Shown: positions 9,326-18,860 of the stretch, piece by piece
Position numbering within the stretch: position 1 is the stretch's first letter
How the letters are laid out: each line of letters opens with the position of its first letter
Program-made: the position numbers and the translations under genes
Assembly (NCBI GenBank): GCA_009903775.1
Contig: WYEM01000047.1
Span: 1 to 64,000 of the forward strand
Direction: 5' to 3'
Length of the DNA: 64,000 nt
DNA from: Nitrososphaerota archaeon
Lineage (GTDB): Archaea; Thermoproteota; Nitrososphaeria; Conexivisphaerales; Conexivisphaeraceae
The notes under the pieces: generated by a model
What the model was told of the DNA's origin: nothing
Seen by the model: only the letters and a program-made list of their open reading frames with translations
The model's database searches: none

Positions 9326-10495
9326 ATGCACGGTAGACCCTTGGCAGCGATAGTCTCAGCCGGCTCCACGAAGTACGGCAAGCACGATGAAAAGGGGGCG
9401 AGGGAGCTGTTCGCCGAGGCTTTCGCCGAGGCGCTGGAGGGGGCCAGGAACCTGGATCCGAAGAGGGACATCGGCGCGGTGTTCATAGGCCAGATGGGAA
9501 GTGAGTACGAGTACCAGGCGCACTCGGGTTCCTGGGCGGCTGACTACGCCGGCATCCCTCGTACCCACGCCGCTAGGGTGGAGAGCGCCTGCGCATCCGG
9601 ATCCACCGCCCTCAGGATAGCGCTGGCCGGGATACTGTCCGGCCAGTACGACACCGTGTTGGTCGGCGGCGTGGAGAAGATGAGGAACAGGGGGACCGGC
9701 GAGGTCACGCTCTACTTGGGGGAGGCGGGCGACTTCCCGATGGAGATTTGGAACGGCCTGACCTTCCCTGGCCTCTTCGCCCTGATGGCGACCGCATACA
9801 TGAACCGCTACGGAGCGAAGGAGGAGCACCTAGCGAAGGTCGCGGTGAAGAACCACAAGCACGCCTCGATGAATCCTAAGGCGCAGTATCCGCAGGAGAT
9901 AACGCTGGAGCAGGCCCTGAGCTCCAGGGTCGTCGCGTGGCCCCTCAAACTCTACGACTGCAGCCCGATAACGGACGGAGCCTCCGTGGTCATCCTCACG
10001 AGGCCCGAGCTGGCTAAGAAGTACACGGACACCCCGGTCTACATAACGGGATTCGGCCACAGCACGGATTACCTGGGGGTCTATGAGCGCGAGGACATGA
10101 CCTGGCTCGAGGGCGCCAGGCGCGCCTCTGAGGCCGCGTACAGGATGGCGAACGTCGACGTGGGGGACGTCGATCTGTTCGAGGTCCACGACTGCTTCAC
10201 CATAGCGGAGATACTGCTCTACGAGGCCCTCGGCATCGCCAGGAGGGGCGAAGGGTACAAGATCATAGACGAGGGCCTGACCTACTACGATTCGAAGATC
10301 CCCGTCAACGTGAGCGGCGGCCTGAAGGCCAAGGGGCATCCCGTGGGGGCCACCGGCGTCGGCCAGATCTACGAGATATGGCTCCACCTGACCGAGAGGG
10401 CCGGTCGGAGGCAGGTGAAGGGCGCCGAGGTCGGCGTCACGCACAACATGGGGGGATCCGGCGCCTCCCACAACGTCTTCGTGCTCGAGAGGTGA
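9326..10495 (+). CDS. thiolase / acetyl-CoA acetyltransferase
   Basis: Active-site region VESACASGSTALRIAL; GHPVGATGVGQIYE; TATA-like gcttttat about 26 bp upstream of ATG. Confidence 0.92.
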   Translation: MHGRPLAAIVSAGSTKYGKHDEKGARELFAEAFAEALEGARNLDPKRDIGAVFIGQMGSEYEYQAHSGSWAADYAGIPRTHAARVESACASGSTALRIALAGILSGQYDTVLVGGVEKMRNRGTGEVTLYLGEAGDFPMEIWNGLTFPGLFALMATAYMNRYGAKEEHLAKVAVKNHKHASMNPKAQYPQEITLEQALSSRVVAWPLKLYDCSPITDGASVVILTRPELAKKYTDTPVYITGFGHSTDYLGVYEREDMTWLEGARRASEAAYRMANVDVGDVDLFEVHDCFTIAEILLYEALGIARRGEGYKIIDEGLTYYDSKIPVNVSGGLKAKGHPVGATGVGQIYEIWLHLTERAGRRQVKGAEVGVTHNMGGSGASHNVFVLER

Positions 10496-10567
10496 TGCGG
10501 GACGTCGAAGGATGATCCCGAGTTCTCCATCGAGAGCTTCTACAGGTTCGTCGCAGAGGGCCGCCTG

Positions 10568-10918
10568 ATGGGCGCGAGGTGCAAGAGGTGCGGCAAGCTT
10601 ATGGTGCCGCCGCGCCCGGTGTGCCCGGAGTGCTACTCGAGGGACCTGGAGTGGGTTCAGCTCAGCGGCAGGGGGACTGTCGAGACCTTCACGATAATAC
10701 ACGTGCCCACGGTGCTGCTGGAGGGGAGGGAGCCCTACGCCGTGGCCGTCGTGAGGCTGGACGAGGGGCCGAGGATACCGGGCATGATGCCATCCGTCGC
10801 CTCACCGGATCAGATCAGGATAGGCGATCGCGTGCGCGTCGAGTTCGACAGGAACCCGCAGAAGGTGCCTGGATCCTGGCCAAGCTGGCCCCGCTACTAC
10901 TTCGTCAAGGAGGAGTAG
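10568..10918 (+). CDS. DUF35/OB-fold Zn-ribbon acyl-CoA-associated protein (thiolase partner)
   Basis: CKRCGKLMVPPRPVCPECYSRDLEWVQLSGRGTVETFTIIH; adjacent to thiolase; coding signal extends upstream to about 10511 in the same frame. Confidence 0.88.
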   Translation: MGARCKRCGKLMVPPRPVCPECYSRDLEWVQLSGRGTVETFTIIHVPTVLLEGREPYAVAVVRLDEGPRIPGMMPSVASPDQIRIGDRVRVEFDRNPQKVPGSWPSWPRYYFVKEE

Positions 10919-11568
10919 TCCCTTATAATCCTCTCCGCGAGCCGCCCCGCCTCGTCCAGGGCCTCCTCCGGGATCCCGGGGACCCCGCATATCATCAGCA
11001 ACACCCTCCTGGTGGATTCGGTCACCATGGTCCTGGCCGCGTCCCTGTACAGGTAAATGGCGATGGGCCCCGCGCCATCCTCCACCAGTATCTCCCTCCC
11101 CGTCAGGGCCCTGGGTGAGTCCATGCCTATGCCCAGGAACTCCTCGCCCCGCCTGGAGAAGCGCATGGTCAGGACCTCGCCCGAGAGCCTATCAGCGTCG
11201 AACGCCGCCATCGGGATCCCGCTCGAGGCCGACGCCAAGTTGTACGAATCGACGACGGTGTTTATCCTGGGGAGCCCCCTCCCGCTCAGGACCCTCCTGA
11301 CCAGGGCCTCGCTGGCCGGCCTGGTCTTGGTAGGGTCGATCCCCACGCTCCAGAGGAAGTCCCTGTATGCCCTGAAGATCGGATCCTCGCGCAGCCCCTC
11401 CAGGGTGCGCTCCGCCGATATCCTCCGCTGCACCTCGGCCTTCAGGGCCTCCAGGCGCTCGTCCAAGGGCCTCGCGCGCACGCCGTCGATCGTCAACAGC
11501 TTGGCCCGCAGTCCCGGGTGCCTCGAGGCCACCTCTTCGGAGATCCTCAGCTCAGGCAACGCCGACAT
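10897..11568 (-). CDS. B3/B4 tRNA-binding domain protein (PheRS beta-like editing fold)
   Basis: FRAYRDFLWSVGIDPTKTRPASEALVRRVLSG..LPRINTVVDSYNLAS. Confidence 0.85.
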   Translation of the reverse strand: MSALPELRISEEVASRHPGLRAKLLTIDGVRARPLDERLEALKAEVQRRISAERTLEGLREDPIFRAYRDFLWSVGIDPTKTRPASEALVRRVLSGRGLPRINTVVDSYNLASASSGIPMAAFDADRLSGEVLTMRFSRRGEEFLGIGMDSPRALTGREILVEDGAGPIAIYLYRDAARTMVTESTRRVLLMICGVPGIPEEALDEAGRLAERIIRDYSSLTK

Positions 11569-11696
11569 CCGCGGCGCGCGGGATGGATAAGGCCGTATCG
11601 GCGCGGTTCGAGCTTCCCCTCGGCCGCGGATATGCGCGGCAGGGATCCGCGGGGATCGGTAAACATATTTAGGGCCTGCCTTGAGCCCCCGCCGAG

Positions 11697-12758
11697 TTGG
11701 CTGAGAAGGTCACTCTGATACCGGGGGACGGCACCGGACCCGAGCTCACCGAGCTGACGAGGCAGGTGCTGGATGCGGCTGACGCGGGGATAGAGTGGAA
11801 CGTCGTCGAGATAGGGGAGCCTGCAATCGCGAAGTATGGCGAGCCGCTCCCCAAGTGGGCCGTCGACGAGATACTGAAGACACCCATAATATTGAAGGGT
11901 CCCTTGACGACCCCGATAGGTGGCGGCTACCGGAGCCTGAACGTCACCCTCAGGATACTCCTGGACACCTACGCGGTCGTGAGGCCCGCGAAGTCGCTCC
12001 CTGTTCCCTGGCTCTACGAGGACGTCCCAAGGTTCCGCAACGTAGACCTGGTCATAGTGAGGGAGGCCACCGAGGAGCTCTACTCCGGCGTGGAGCACTT
12101 CATACCGAACGGCGCCAACGTGGATACCGCTGACGCCGCCGAGTCCATAAGCATAGTCACCAGGAAGAACTCGGAGAGGGTGGCCAGGTTCGCTTTCGAG
12201 TACGCCAGGAAGTTCAAGAGGAAGAAGGTGACGGTCGTCCACAAGGCAAACATACTGAAGGCTACAAATGGCCTCTGGCTCAAGGTCGCCAGCGAGGTCG
12301 CGAAGAATTATCCGGACATACAGTTCGAGGACAGGATAGTCGACAACATGGCCATGCAGCTGGTGCTCAAGCCCCAGGAGTACGACGTGCTCCTCATGAC
12401 CAACATGTTCGGCGACATAGAGTCGGACTTGGCGTCGGGCCTCATAGGGGGGCTGGGCGTGGCGCCATCGAGCAACATCGGCGACAAGTACGCTATGTTC
12501 GAGGCGGTCCACGGATCGGCCCCTAAGTACGCCGGCCAGTGGAAGGCCAACCCGACCGCGCTGATGCTCACCGCGACGCTCATGCTGCGCTACATGGGCA
12601 AGAACGACAAGGCGGATCTCATCGAGTCGGCGATATTCAAGACGCTCAACGATGGCAAGAAGCTGACCTACGACATGGCCAGGATAAGGGGAGTGGAGCC
12701 GGTATCCAGCAAGGAGTACACCCAGGAGATAATAAAGAACCTCAAGCAGATGATGTGA
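11697..12758 (+). CDS. isocitrate/isopropylmalate dehydrogenase family
   Basis: TLIPGDGTGPELT; VTVVHKANILKATNGLW; NMFGDIESDLASGLIGGLGVAPSSNIG; TTG start. Confidence 0.92.
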   Translation: MAEKVTLIPGDGTGPELTELTRQVLDAADAGIEWNVVEIGEPAIAKYGEPLPKWAVDEILKTPIILKGPLTTPIGGGYRSLNVTLRILLDTYAVVRPAKSLPVPWLYEDVPRFRNVDLVIVREATEELYSGVEHFIPNGANVDTADAAESISIVTRKNSERVARFAFEYARKFKRKKVTVVHKANILKATNGLWLKVASEVAKNYPDIQFEDRIVDNMAMQLVLKPQEYDVLLMTNMFGDIESDLASGLIGGLGVAPSSNIGDKYAMFEAVHGSAPKYAGQWKANPTALMLTATLMLRYMGKNDKADLIESAIFKTLNDGKKLTYDMARIRGVEPVSSKEYTQEIIKNLKQMM

Positions 12759-12764
12759 TACCAA

Positions 12765-13256
12765 TCATTCATACAACATACCTCTTATTTTCTCCAGCTT
12801 TTCCTCGACCTCTGCCAGGAAGGACAGCTGCCTGTAGCTCTGGACGCTCCCCGGCTTGAGCGACCGCACGAGCGCCAGGGCCTCCCGGGCGGGGAGGTCG
12901 CGCTCGACGATCAGCCACGCCGCGACGACCGTGCCGGTCCTCCCTATTCCCCCTACGCAGTGCACGAGGGCAGGCCCATCCTCCCTAATCCAGCGCACGA
13001 TATCCACAAGTTGCCCCACGCTCGGCGCCTCCATGTCGGGGACTGGTTCGTGAAGGAAATCCAGGTCGAACGCGGAGAGCGCCTCGAAGTAGGAGCGCAC
13101 ATCACCCCAGTACTCGGCTATCTCGTGGTCCTCGGGCAGGACCACTACCCTCCGTATTCCCGAGTCCCTGATCGCTCTCAGGTCGTCCATCCCCCTGGGC
13201 ATGCAGCTGCCGGCCAGCCTCCCCCTCTCTACCCAGTAAGCGCAGCTGGGCATCAT
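12765..13256 (-). CDS. dual-specificity/tyrosine protein phosphatase-like
   Basis: P-loop signature ALVHCVGGIGRTGTVVAAWLIV (HCxxGxxRT). Confidence 0.85.
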   Translation of the reverse strand: MMPSCAYWVERGRLAGSCMPRGMDDLRAIRDSGIRRVVVLPEDHEIAEYWGDVRSYFEALSAFDLDFLHEPVPDMEAPSVGQLVDIVRWIREDGPALVHCVGGIGRTGTVVAAWLIVERDLPAREALALVRSLKPGSVQSYRQLSFLAEVEEKLEKIRGMLYE

Positions 13257-13279
13257 CGCGCATTAGTCGCCGTTTCCGA

Positions 13280-13723
13280 GTGAGCTACCCCGCCCTGATA
13301 TCCCTAACGCTGAGAATGCTCCAGCCGCTCTGTGGGTAGGTCAATGAGTAATACCTGTGGGGCTTCTTCTCCCTTAGGAACCTCGCGGAGCCCTCGAGGA
13401 ACCTCCGCCTGGCGTTGTAGAACCGGTCGGCGATCTCCTGCGCCACCTGGGAGTGGAGTTGCCGGTAGTCCTCGTTCCGCTTCCTCAGGTCCAGCGCCAG
13501 CTGCCTCAATTCCATGAGGGTCAGTCCCCTCCCGTTCTCGCGGTGGAAATCGATGTCCGCCCGCCGCAGGGCATTGTAGACCTCGCAGGCCAGCCTCAAC
13601 TGGGCCTTTAACGCCCCCAACGTTTGCTGGTCGGTGTACGCCCTGAAGCGGAACCCCACGGCGGGCATCGCCCTTTAAGACATTCACGCAATCCCCGCCA
13701 TGAATGGCGAGGTTTTCTACCAC
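13280..13723 (-). mobile_element. internally deleted IS200/IS605-type element: LE + TnpB N-terminal ~125 aa + RE
   Basis: TnpB N-terminus [46 protein letters not shown] (13285-13668) joined directly to RE agggcggggtagctcac; LE gtggtagaaaacctcgccattcatggcgggga shared with copy at 40417. Confidence 0.8.
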
Positions 13724-14017
13724 ATTATATAAATGGGAAGGTGTTTGCCTCGTCGACCCGAGGGACTCCTCGAGGGCGTGCGCGAGGTGCGGGTTCGTGA
13801 AGCATGATCTGGCGCTGGTCGACAGGGCCTTCGAGTGCCCGGCCTGCGGCTGGAGGGCCGATCGCGACTACAACGCGTCCCTCAACGCGCTGAGGAGGGC
13901 AGGGCGGGAGCCACCCGCGGCGCCTGTGGAGCTCCGCCCTCTACCCGCGGCCGAGGGCCGCGGGCAAGGTGGGGCCGTGAAGCAGGAAGCCCCGCCCTGA
14001 AGGGCGGGGTAGCTCAC
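13724..14017 (+). mobile_element. TnpB C-terminal (Zn finger/RuvC-III) fragment with RE, IS200/IS605-type
   Basis: [52 protein letters not shown]; terminal palindrome aagccccgccctgaagggcggggtagctcac. Confidence 0.8.
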
Positions 14018-14147
14018 CTGGCGCATCCTGCTGAAGGCAGAATCCATGAGGCCCCTCCCGAGCGCGCTATTTACCTTAAGAAATTAATATTATAAGAGAC
14101 CAAGCAGCTGGCTTAGCGGCGATGGTGCCCCCTCGAGGAGGGTCGTC

Positions 14148-14738
14148 GTGGCCACGACCGATGGCCGCGCCTTCTACGGGTTCGTATCGATTCTCAGGAG
14201 GCTCGGGATACCCTTCTCAGCGCGCCTCCCATGGGAGCACTTCCAGGCCGCGCTGGTGCTCACGACCAGGGGCGAGGCGGTTCACGGCGGGGGCAGCGCG
14301 CTGATATTCTACGAGGACCTGACGGGCGATCCGGTGCTGGACTCGGCGCTAATACTGTCAACGCTCAGCGGCGGCAAGGAGGAGCTCCTCGTAGGCATCG
14401 ACCCGGGCCGCCGGATAGGGGTCATAGTTCAATACAGGGGTGCGATAGTGCACGAGGGCGTCTACGGCGATCCCGGGTCGGTCGCCTCCCTGCTGAGGAA
14501 GCTGCTCTCGCTCGGAGCGCGCAGGAGGATCGTCAGGTTGGGCTTCGGCGAGCCCGAGGGAGCCCGCGCAATAATGCGCGAGGCATCTGACGTGCTCGGG
14601 AAGGATTACTCGCTCGAGCTGGTGGACGAGAGGAACACCACGGGAGGCGGCATCAGGACGCGCAAGGACGTCGAGGCCGCGCTGAGGATATCTCGGAGGC
14701 GCGGCAGGCCCGCCCTGCTCCCCGATACCGCTTTTTAG
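14148..14738 (+). CDS. predicted RNase H-fold (RuvC/YqgF-like) nuclease or resolvase-like protein
   Basis: LLVGIDPGRRIGVIVQYRG (motif I), ELVDERNTTGGG (DER.TT) and TRKDVEAALRIS (C-terminal D) in RuvC/YqgF order; GTG start. Confidence 0.6.
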   Translation: MATTDGRAFYGFVSILRRLGIPFSARLPWEHFQAALVLTTRGEAVHGGGSALIFYEDLTGDPVLDSALILSTLSGGKEELLVGIDPGRRIGVIVQYRGAIVHEGVYGDPGSVASLLRKLLSLGARRRIVRLGFGEPEGARAIMREASDVLGKDYSLELVDERNTTGGGIRTRKDVEAALRISRRRGRPALLPDTAF

Positions 14739-14761
14739 GGGGCCGCGCTCCCCGCGCGGTC

Positions 14762-15274
14762 GTGAGGAGGCTCTGGGCTCCCTGGAGGATGGAGTACATC
14801 TCATCCGCTGCCGTGCGCGGCGGAGCCTGCGTGCTCTGCGACGCGGCCAAGGGGCCGGACGAGGAGAAGCTAGTGCTCTACAGGGGGAGAACTGCCTACG
14901 TCATAATGAACAGGTTTCCCTACAACAGCGGGCACCTCATGGTGGTCCCCGTCAGGCACGTCACAGCGCCCGGCGAGCTCAGCGATGAGGAGGCGCTGGA
15001 AGTGCATCACCTGATATCGGCATCCATCGCTGCCCTCAGGAGGGTGATGAATCCCGACGCTTTCAACGTGGGGGTCAACGTGGGGAGGCACGCGGGCGCG
15101 GGGATGGACCACCTGCATTACCACGTTGTCCCCAGGTGGGCCGGGGACACGAACTTCATGCCGGTGCTGGCCGACGTCAAGGTGTTGCCCGAGCACCTGA
15201 GGGTGACGTACGAGCGCCTGAGGCCTGCCCTCGAGGAAGCAGTGAGAGGATCAACCTCCCGAGGCCGAGCCTGA
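14762..15274 (+). CDS. HIT family protein
   Basis: MDHLHYHVVPRWAGDTNF histidine triad; NSGHLMVVPVRHV. Confidence 0.92.
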   Translation: MRRLWAPWRMEYISSAAVRGGACVLCDAAKGPDEEKLVLYRGRTAYVIMNRFPYNSGHLMVVPVRHVTAPGELSDEEALEVHHLISASIAALRRVMNPDAFNVGVNVGRHAGAGMDHLHYHVVPRWAGDTNFMPVLADVKVLPEHLRVTYERLRPALEEAVRGSTSRGRA

Positions 15275-16460
15275 GCGAGTCCTCGTCCACCATGAAGTTT
15301 ATGCGGAAGCCATCCGCGTAGGAGCCGAACGCCGAGCCGCGAGCCACGGCCACCCCCGACATCCAAGCGGGCGGCCTGCGACCCGTCATGAACGCGTGGG
15401 GTCCTGACGAGGGCTCGCAATACTCGAGGAGCCCGCTGGGGATCAGCGAGCCTAGTATGTCGATCCTCCGCCGGATCTCCCCCCTGACCCCCTCGAGCGC
15501 GCCCGAGGCCATGGCCGATGCCGCGGCCGACACGTCGGTCGGCCTGGGCAGCATCCCGAGCGAGTCCCTCAGCCTCCGAAGCCTCTCCGAGAGGGCCCGC
15601 GACACGGCCCAGGAGGGGCCCGCGTCGATCGATCCCAGCGCGCATCCCAATCCGCCGACGCTGACCGATGCGCCGGCGTGCGCCGAGCCCTGCAGCGGAG
15701 CTGAGGTGAGTGTGCAGGCGCTCGCGTGAAGGACCGGCATCCCGGCCGAGTCGGCCGCTGAGTAGACCTCGGCCAGCTCCTTCTCACGGTGCGAGATCCC
15801 GGTCACGTAGTCGGGATCCTCCAGCAGCACCATCCAGCCGCGGCGGGACGCCTCGGGCGCGCTGACCCTCCAGCAGTCCCCGACCTCCCTGTGGACGCGG
15901 TATGGCCTGCCCCCTGCCTCCCAGATCGCCCTCACTATCCACGGGTGCACGGGCTCGTAAACGAAGACTCCGCTGCCATCCGCCATCGCGCTCAGGACCA
16001 CCCTGAGCGCCTCCCTCCACGATGGGAAAGCCACGAGCGAGCCCCGCGGCGCGCCGAGGGCCTCCGCGAGCCGGGCCTCAGCCTCCTCTAGAGAACTGGT
16101 CCCCTCCCCGCGGAGCTCCAGGAGCGGCGCCCACAGGTCCAGGTCCAGCCTGACGACGTCCTCCTCGGAGGCCCCGGGCTGGGCGATGGGCTCCTCCCTG
16201 AGGGCGCCCTCCGCGATCAGCGCGTCCCTCACGAGCGACCAGGTCAGGCGGCCCGCGGCCCTCTCGTCCATGCCGAGCCTCCCCGCCTCCTCCACGGCCG
16301 CGGCCCACAGATCCGCCTCCACAGATGGGTCCTCGAGGGGGAGGCCCAGCCTGAGCTTCTCAGCCGCGGCCTTGAGCGCCACGCTCCGCCTCTCGGCGGC
16401 TGACCTTATTATCTCCAGGAGGAGGCGCTTGGACGCCCTCCTCAGCTCCTCCAGTCCCAT
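15177..16460 (-). CDS. chorismate mutase (AroQ-type) N-terminal domain fused to degenerate class I/II aminotransferase-like domain
   Basis: LRRASKRLLLEIIRSAAERRSVALKAAAEKLRLGLPLEDPSVE resembles AroQ; downstream EDPDYVTGISHREKELAEVYSAADSAGMPVL resembles PLP aminotransferase fold; last gene of shikimate operon. Confidence 0.7.
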   Translation of the reverse strand: MGLEELRRASKRLLLEIIRSAAERRSVALKAAAEKLRLGLPLEDPSVEADLWAAAVEEAGRLGMDERAAGRLTWSLVRDALIAEGALREEPIAQPGASEEDVVRLDLDLWAPLLELRGEGTSSLEEAEARLAEALGAPRGSLVAFPSWREALRVVLSAMADGSGVFVYEPVHPWIVRAIWEAGGRPYRVHREVGDCWRVSAPEASRRGWMVLLEDPDYVTGISHREKELAEVYSAADSAGMPVLHASACTLTSAPLQGSAHAGASVSVGGLGCALGSIDAGPSWAVSRALSERLRRLRDSLGMLPRPTDVSAAASAMASGALEGVRGEIRRRIDILGSLIPSGLLEYCEPSSGPHAFMTGRRPPAWMSGVAVARGSAFGSYADGFRINFMVDEDSLRLGLGRLILSLLPRGQASGARTSPSGARATP

Positions 16461-16464
16461 AGCC

Positions 16465-17559
16465 TCACCTCAGCACGCTCGGGATCGCGCCCGACCTGAG
16501 CGCGTGATCGGCCAGCACGATTCCCACGACCGCCTCCACGACGGGCACGGCCCTGGGGACCACGCACACGTCGTGCCTCCCCCTCACCGTGAGGGTCACC
16601 TCCTCCATCGTATCCAGCCTCACGCTGCGCTGGGGGATGTGTATGGAAGACACCGGCTTGAAGGCCGCCCTCAGCACTATCGGCATGCCGTTGCTTATCC
16701 CCCCGAGTATTCCGCCGGAGTTGTTGGTGATCGTGCGCACCCTGCCGCCCTCGACAACGTACTGATCGTTGTTCTCGGATCCCCTGAGCCGGGCGGCCGC
16801 GAAGCCGGCGCCGAACTCGACGCCCTTCACGCCCGGTATGGCGAAGATCGCCTTGGCCAGGTCGCCGTCCAGCGTATCGATGATGGGCTCCCCCAGGCCC
16901 GGGGGGACCCCCAGCGCGATCGCCTCGACCACGCCGCCCAGCGTGTCGCCAGCGGCCCGCGCCCTCTCTATCGCGTCCGACATGCGGCGCGCCGCCTCAG
17001 GGTCCGGGCACCTGAGCGGGTCCTCGTACCTCCTCCTTATCTCGTCGAGCGTCAGGTCGCCCCTGGCGCGCACTCCCCCTATCTCCAAGGTATAAGCCAA
17101 GACCTCGACCCCCAGGACCGTCCTCAGCAGCTTGAGCGCTATGGCCCCAGCCGCCACGATGGCCGCGGTCAGCCTCCCCGAGAACCGCCCCCCGCCGCGC
17201 GGGTCGTTGTATCCGCCGTACTTGATCCATGCTGTGTAATCGGCGTGCCCCGGCCTCGGCACGGGCGGTCCCTCGTAGGGCGATGAGTCGACGTCCTCAT
17301 TGGGTATCCACAGCAGTATGGGGGCGCCGGTCGTCCTCCCCCGATAGACGCCGGTGAGTATCTCCACGCGGTCCGATTCCCTCCTCGGCGTGGACTGCGG
17401 CGCGCGCCCCGGGCGCCTGAGGTCGAGCATGGGCTGCACGTCGCCCTCCGATAGCTCGAGCCCTGCTGGCACCCCGTCGAGGACCGCGCCCACCAGCCTG
17501 CCGTGGCTCTCCCCCACTATGGTCACCCTGAGGCGCTCCCCCAGCTCGTTGGCCGGCAC
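16465..17559 (-). CDS. aroC: chorismate synthase
   Basis: RVTIVGESHGRLVGAVLDGVPAG; RRPGRAPQSTPRRESD; RPGHADYTAWIKYG; GTG start. Confidence 0.95.
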   Translation of the reverse strand: MPANELGERLRVTIVGESHGRLVGAVLDGVPAGLELSEGDVQPMLDLRRPGRAPQSTPRRESDRVEILTGVYRGRTTGAPILLWIPNEDVDSSPYEGPPVPRPGHADYTAWIKYGGYNDPRGGGRFSGRLTAAIVAAGAIALKLLRTVLGVEVLAYTLEIGGVRARGDLTLDEIRRRYEDPLRCPDPEAARRMSDAIERARAAGDTLGGVVEAIALGVPPGLGEPIIDTLDGDLAKAIFAIPGVKGVEFGAGFAAARLRGSENNDQYVVEGGRVRTITNNSGGILGGISNGMPIVLRAAFKPVSSIHIPQRSVRLDTMEEVTLTVRGRHDVCVVPRAVPVVEAVVGIVLADHALRSGAIPSVLR

Positions 17560-17579
17560 GGCGCGCGATTGGTCTCGAC

Positions 17580-18860
17580 CTAATAAATATCCACCCCCAG
17601 CTCGCGCAGGTCCTCCAGGAACCCGGGGTAGGATTTCCTGTAGCTCGAGCTGGGGGCCAGCGCCGCGCGCCCCCTCAGCGCGGCGGAGAGGATGGCGAGC
17701 GCCATGAATATCCTGTGATCGCCGTGATCGCTCAGGACCGGAGGGGGCCCCTCCGGCGGGGCCACGGGTCCCTCGACCTCCAAGTGGCCTTCGTCCCACC
17801 ACACGCGGGCGCCCAGCTTGGATAGCTCCTCCGCCATCGCGGCCGGACGGTCCGACTCCTTCAGCCTGGTGTGGGCTATCCCGGTTATGCGGGTGCGCCC
17901 TTGGGCCAGCGCCCCCAGCGCAGCCACGATTGGTAGGAGGTCCGGCGAGTCCCTCAGGTCGAACTCGCCCCCCCGGAGCGCGCCGCTGGACTCCACAACG
18001 ACGTCTCCAGTCGAGCCGTCCAAGCGCACGCGCGCCCCCATGCGTTCCAGTATTCCCAATATCGCCGAGTCTGCCTGCGGCATCGATCCCAGCCCCCTCA
18101 CCGTGAGGATCCCGCCGACGGCGGCGACGAGCCCCATGAAGTACGACGCGGACGAGTAATCGCCGGGCACAGCGAACCTCGCGCCGCGGTAGCCCGTCGG
18201 CTCCACGCTGAAGCGATCATATCCAGCGCGCTCGGGCCTGGCGCCGAACGCCTCCATGACGACCAGCGTCGCATCCACATAAGTCCTCGATACGATGCCC
18301 CTGACCTCCAGCTCCACGCCCGCCGCGGACCTCGGGGCCGCTAGGAGTATGGAGGAGACGTACTGGGACGACTCCTCCGCCCTCAGCGACGCCGTCCCGC
18401 CCCTGAGGCCGCCCCCCCTCACTATCACCGGGGGCAGCCCATTCCCCCTGGTCGACGTCGCCTCCACGCCGAGCTGGGAGAGCGAATCCAGCAGGGGGCC
18501 GACGGGCCTCTCCCTCAGCCTGCGCGTGCCCGTGAGCACGGAGTAGCCGCCATCCGTCAGCGAGGCCACCGATATCATGAACCTGAGCGTGGTGCCGGAG
18601 GCGCCGCAATGGATGACGTCCCCGGGGGCCCTCAGCCGGCCCGGGCGAACCATGACGATGCTCCCCCTTCTAATCATGCGAGCGCCGAGCGATCTGAGGG
18701 CGCGCATGGTCATGAGCGTGTCATCGGACCTGAGCGCGTTCACGATCAGCGACTCGCCGTCCGCGAGCGCCGCGGCCACCAGCGCCCTGTGCGTGTACGA
18801 CTTGCTCGGGGGCGGCACGTAGTCCCCGCTCACGGTGGGGGGAGCCCTAAACCTCAGCAT
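17580..18860 (-). CDS. aroA: 3-phosphoshikimate 1-carboxyvinyltransferase (EPSP synthase)
   Basis: PPSKSYTHRALVAAALADGES; GASGTTLRFM; GDYSSASYFMGL; RLKESDRPAAMAEEL. Confidence 0.95.
   Translation of the reverse strand: MLRFRAPPTVSGDYVPPPSKSYTHRALVAAALADGESLIVNALRSDDTLMTMRALRSLGARMIRRGSIVMVRPGRLRAPGDVIHCGASGTTLRFMISVASLTDGGYSVLTGTRRLRERPVGPLLDSLSQLGVEATSTRGNGLPPVIVRGGGLRGGTASLRAEESSQYVSSILLAAPRSAAGVELEVRGIVSRTYVDATLVVMEAFGARPERAGYDRFSVEPTGYRGARFAVPGDYSSASYFMGLVAAVGGILTVRGLGSMPQADSAILGILERMGARVRLDGSTGDVVVESSGALRGGEFDLRDSPDLLPIVAALGALAQGRTRITGIAHTRLKESDRPAAMAEELSKLGARVWWDEGHLEVEGPVAPPEGPPPVLSDHGDHRIFMALAILSAALRGRAALAPSSSYRKSYPGFLEDLRELGVDIY

Noticed and set aside
13704-14000. Stand-alone small zinc-finger protein
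   Set aside because: It is the C-terminal piece of TnpB fused to the LE of a neighbouring element, with no promoter or conserved start
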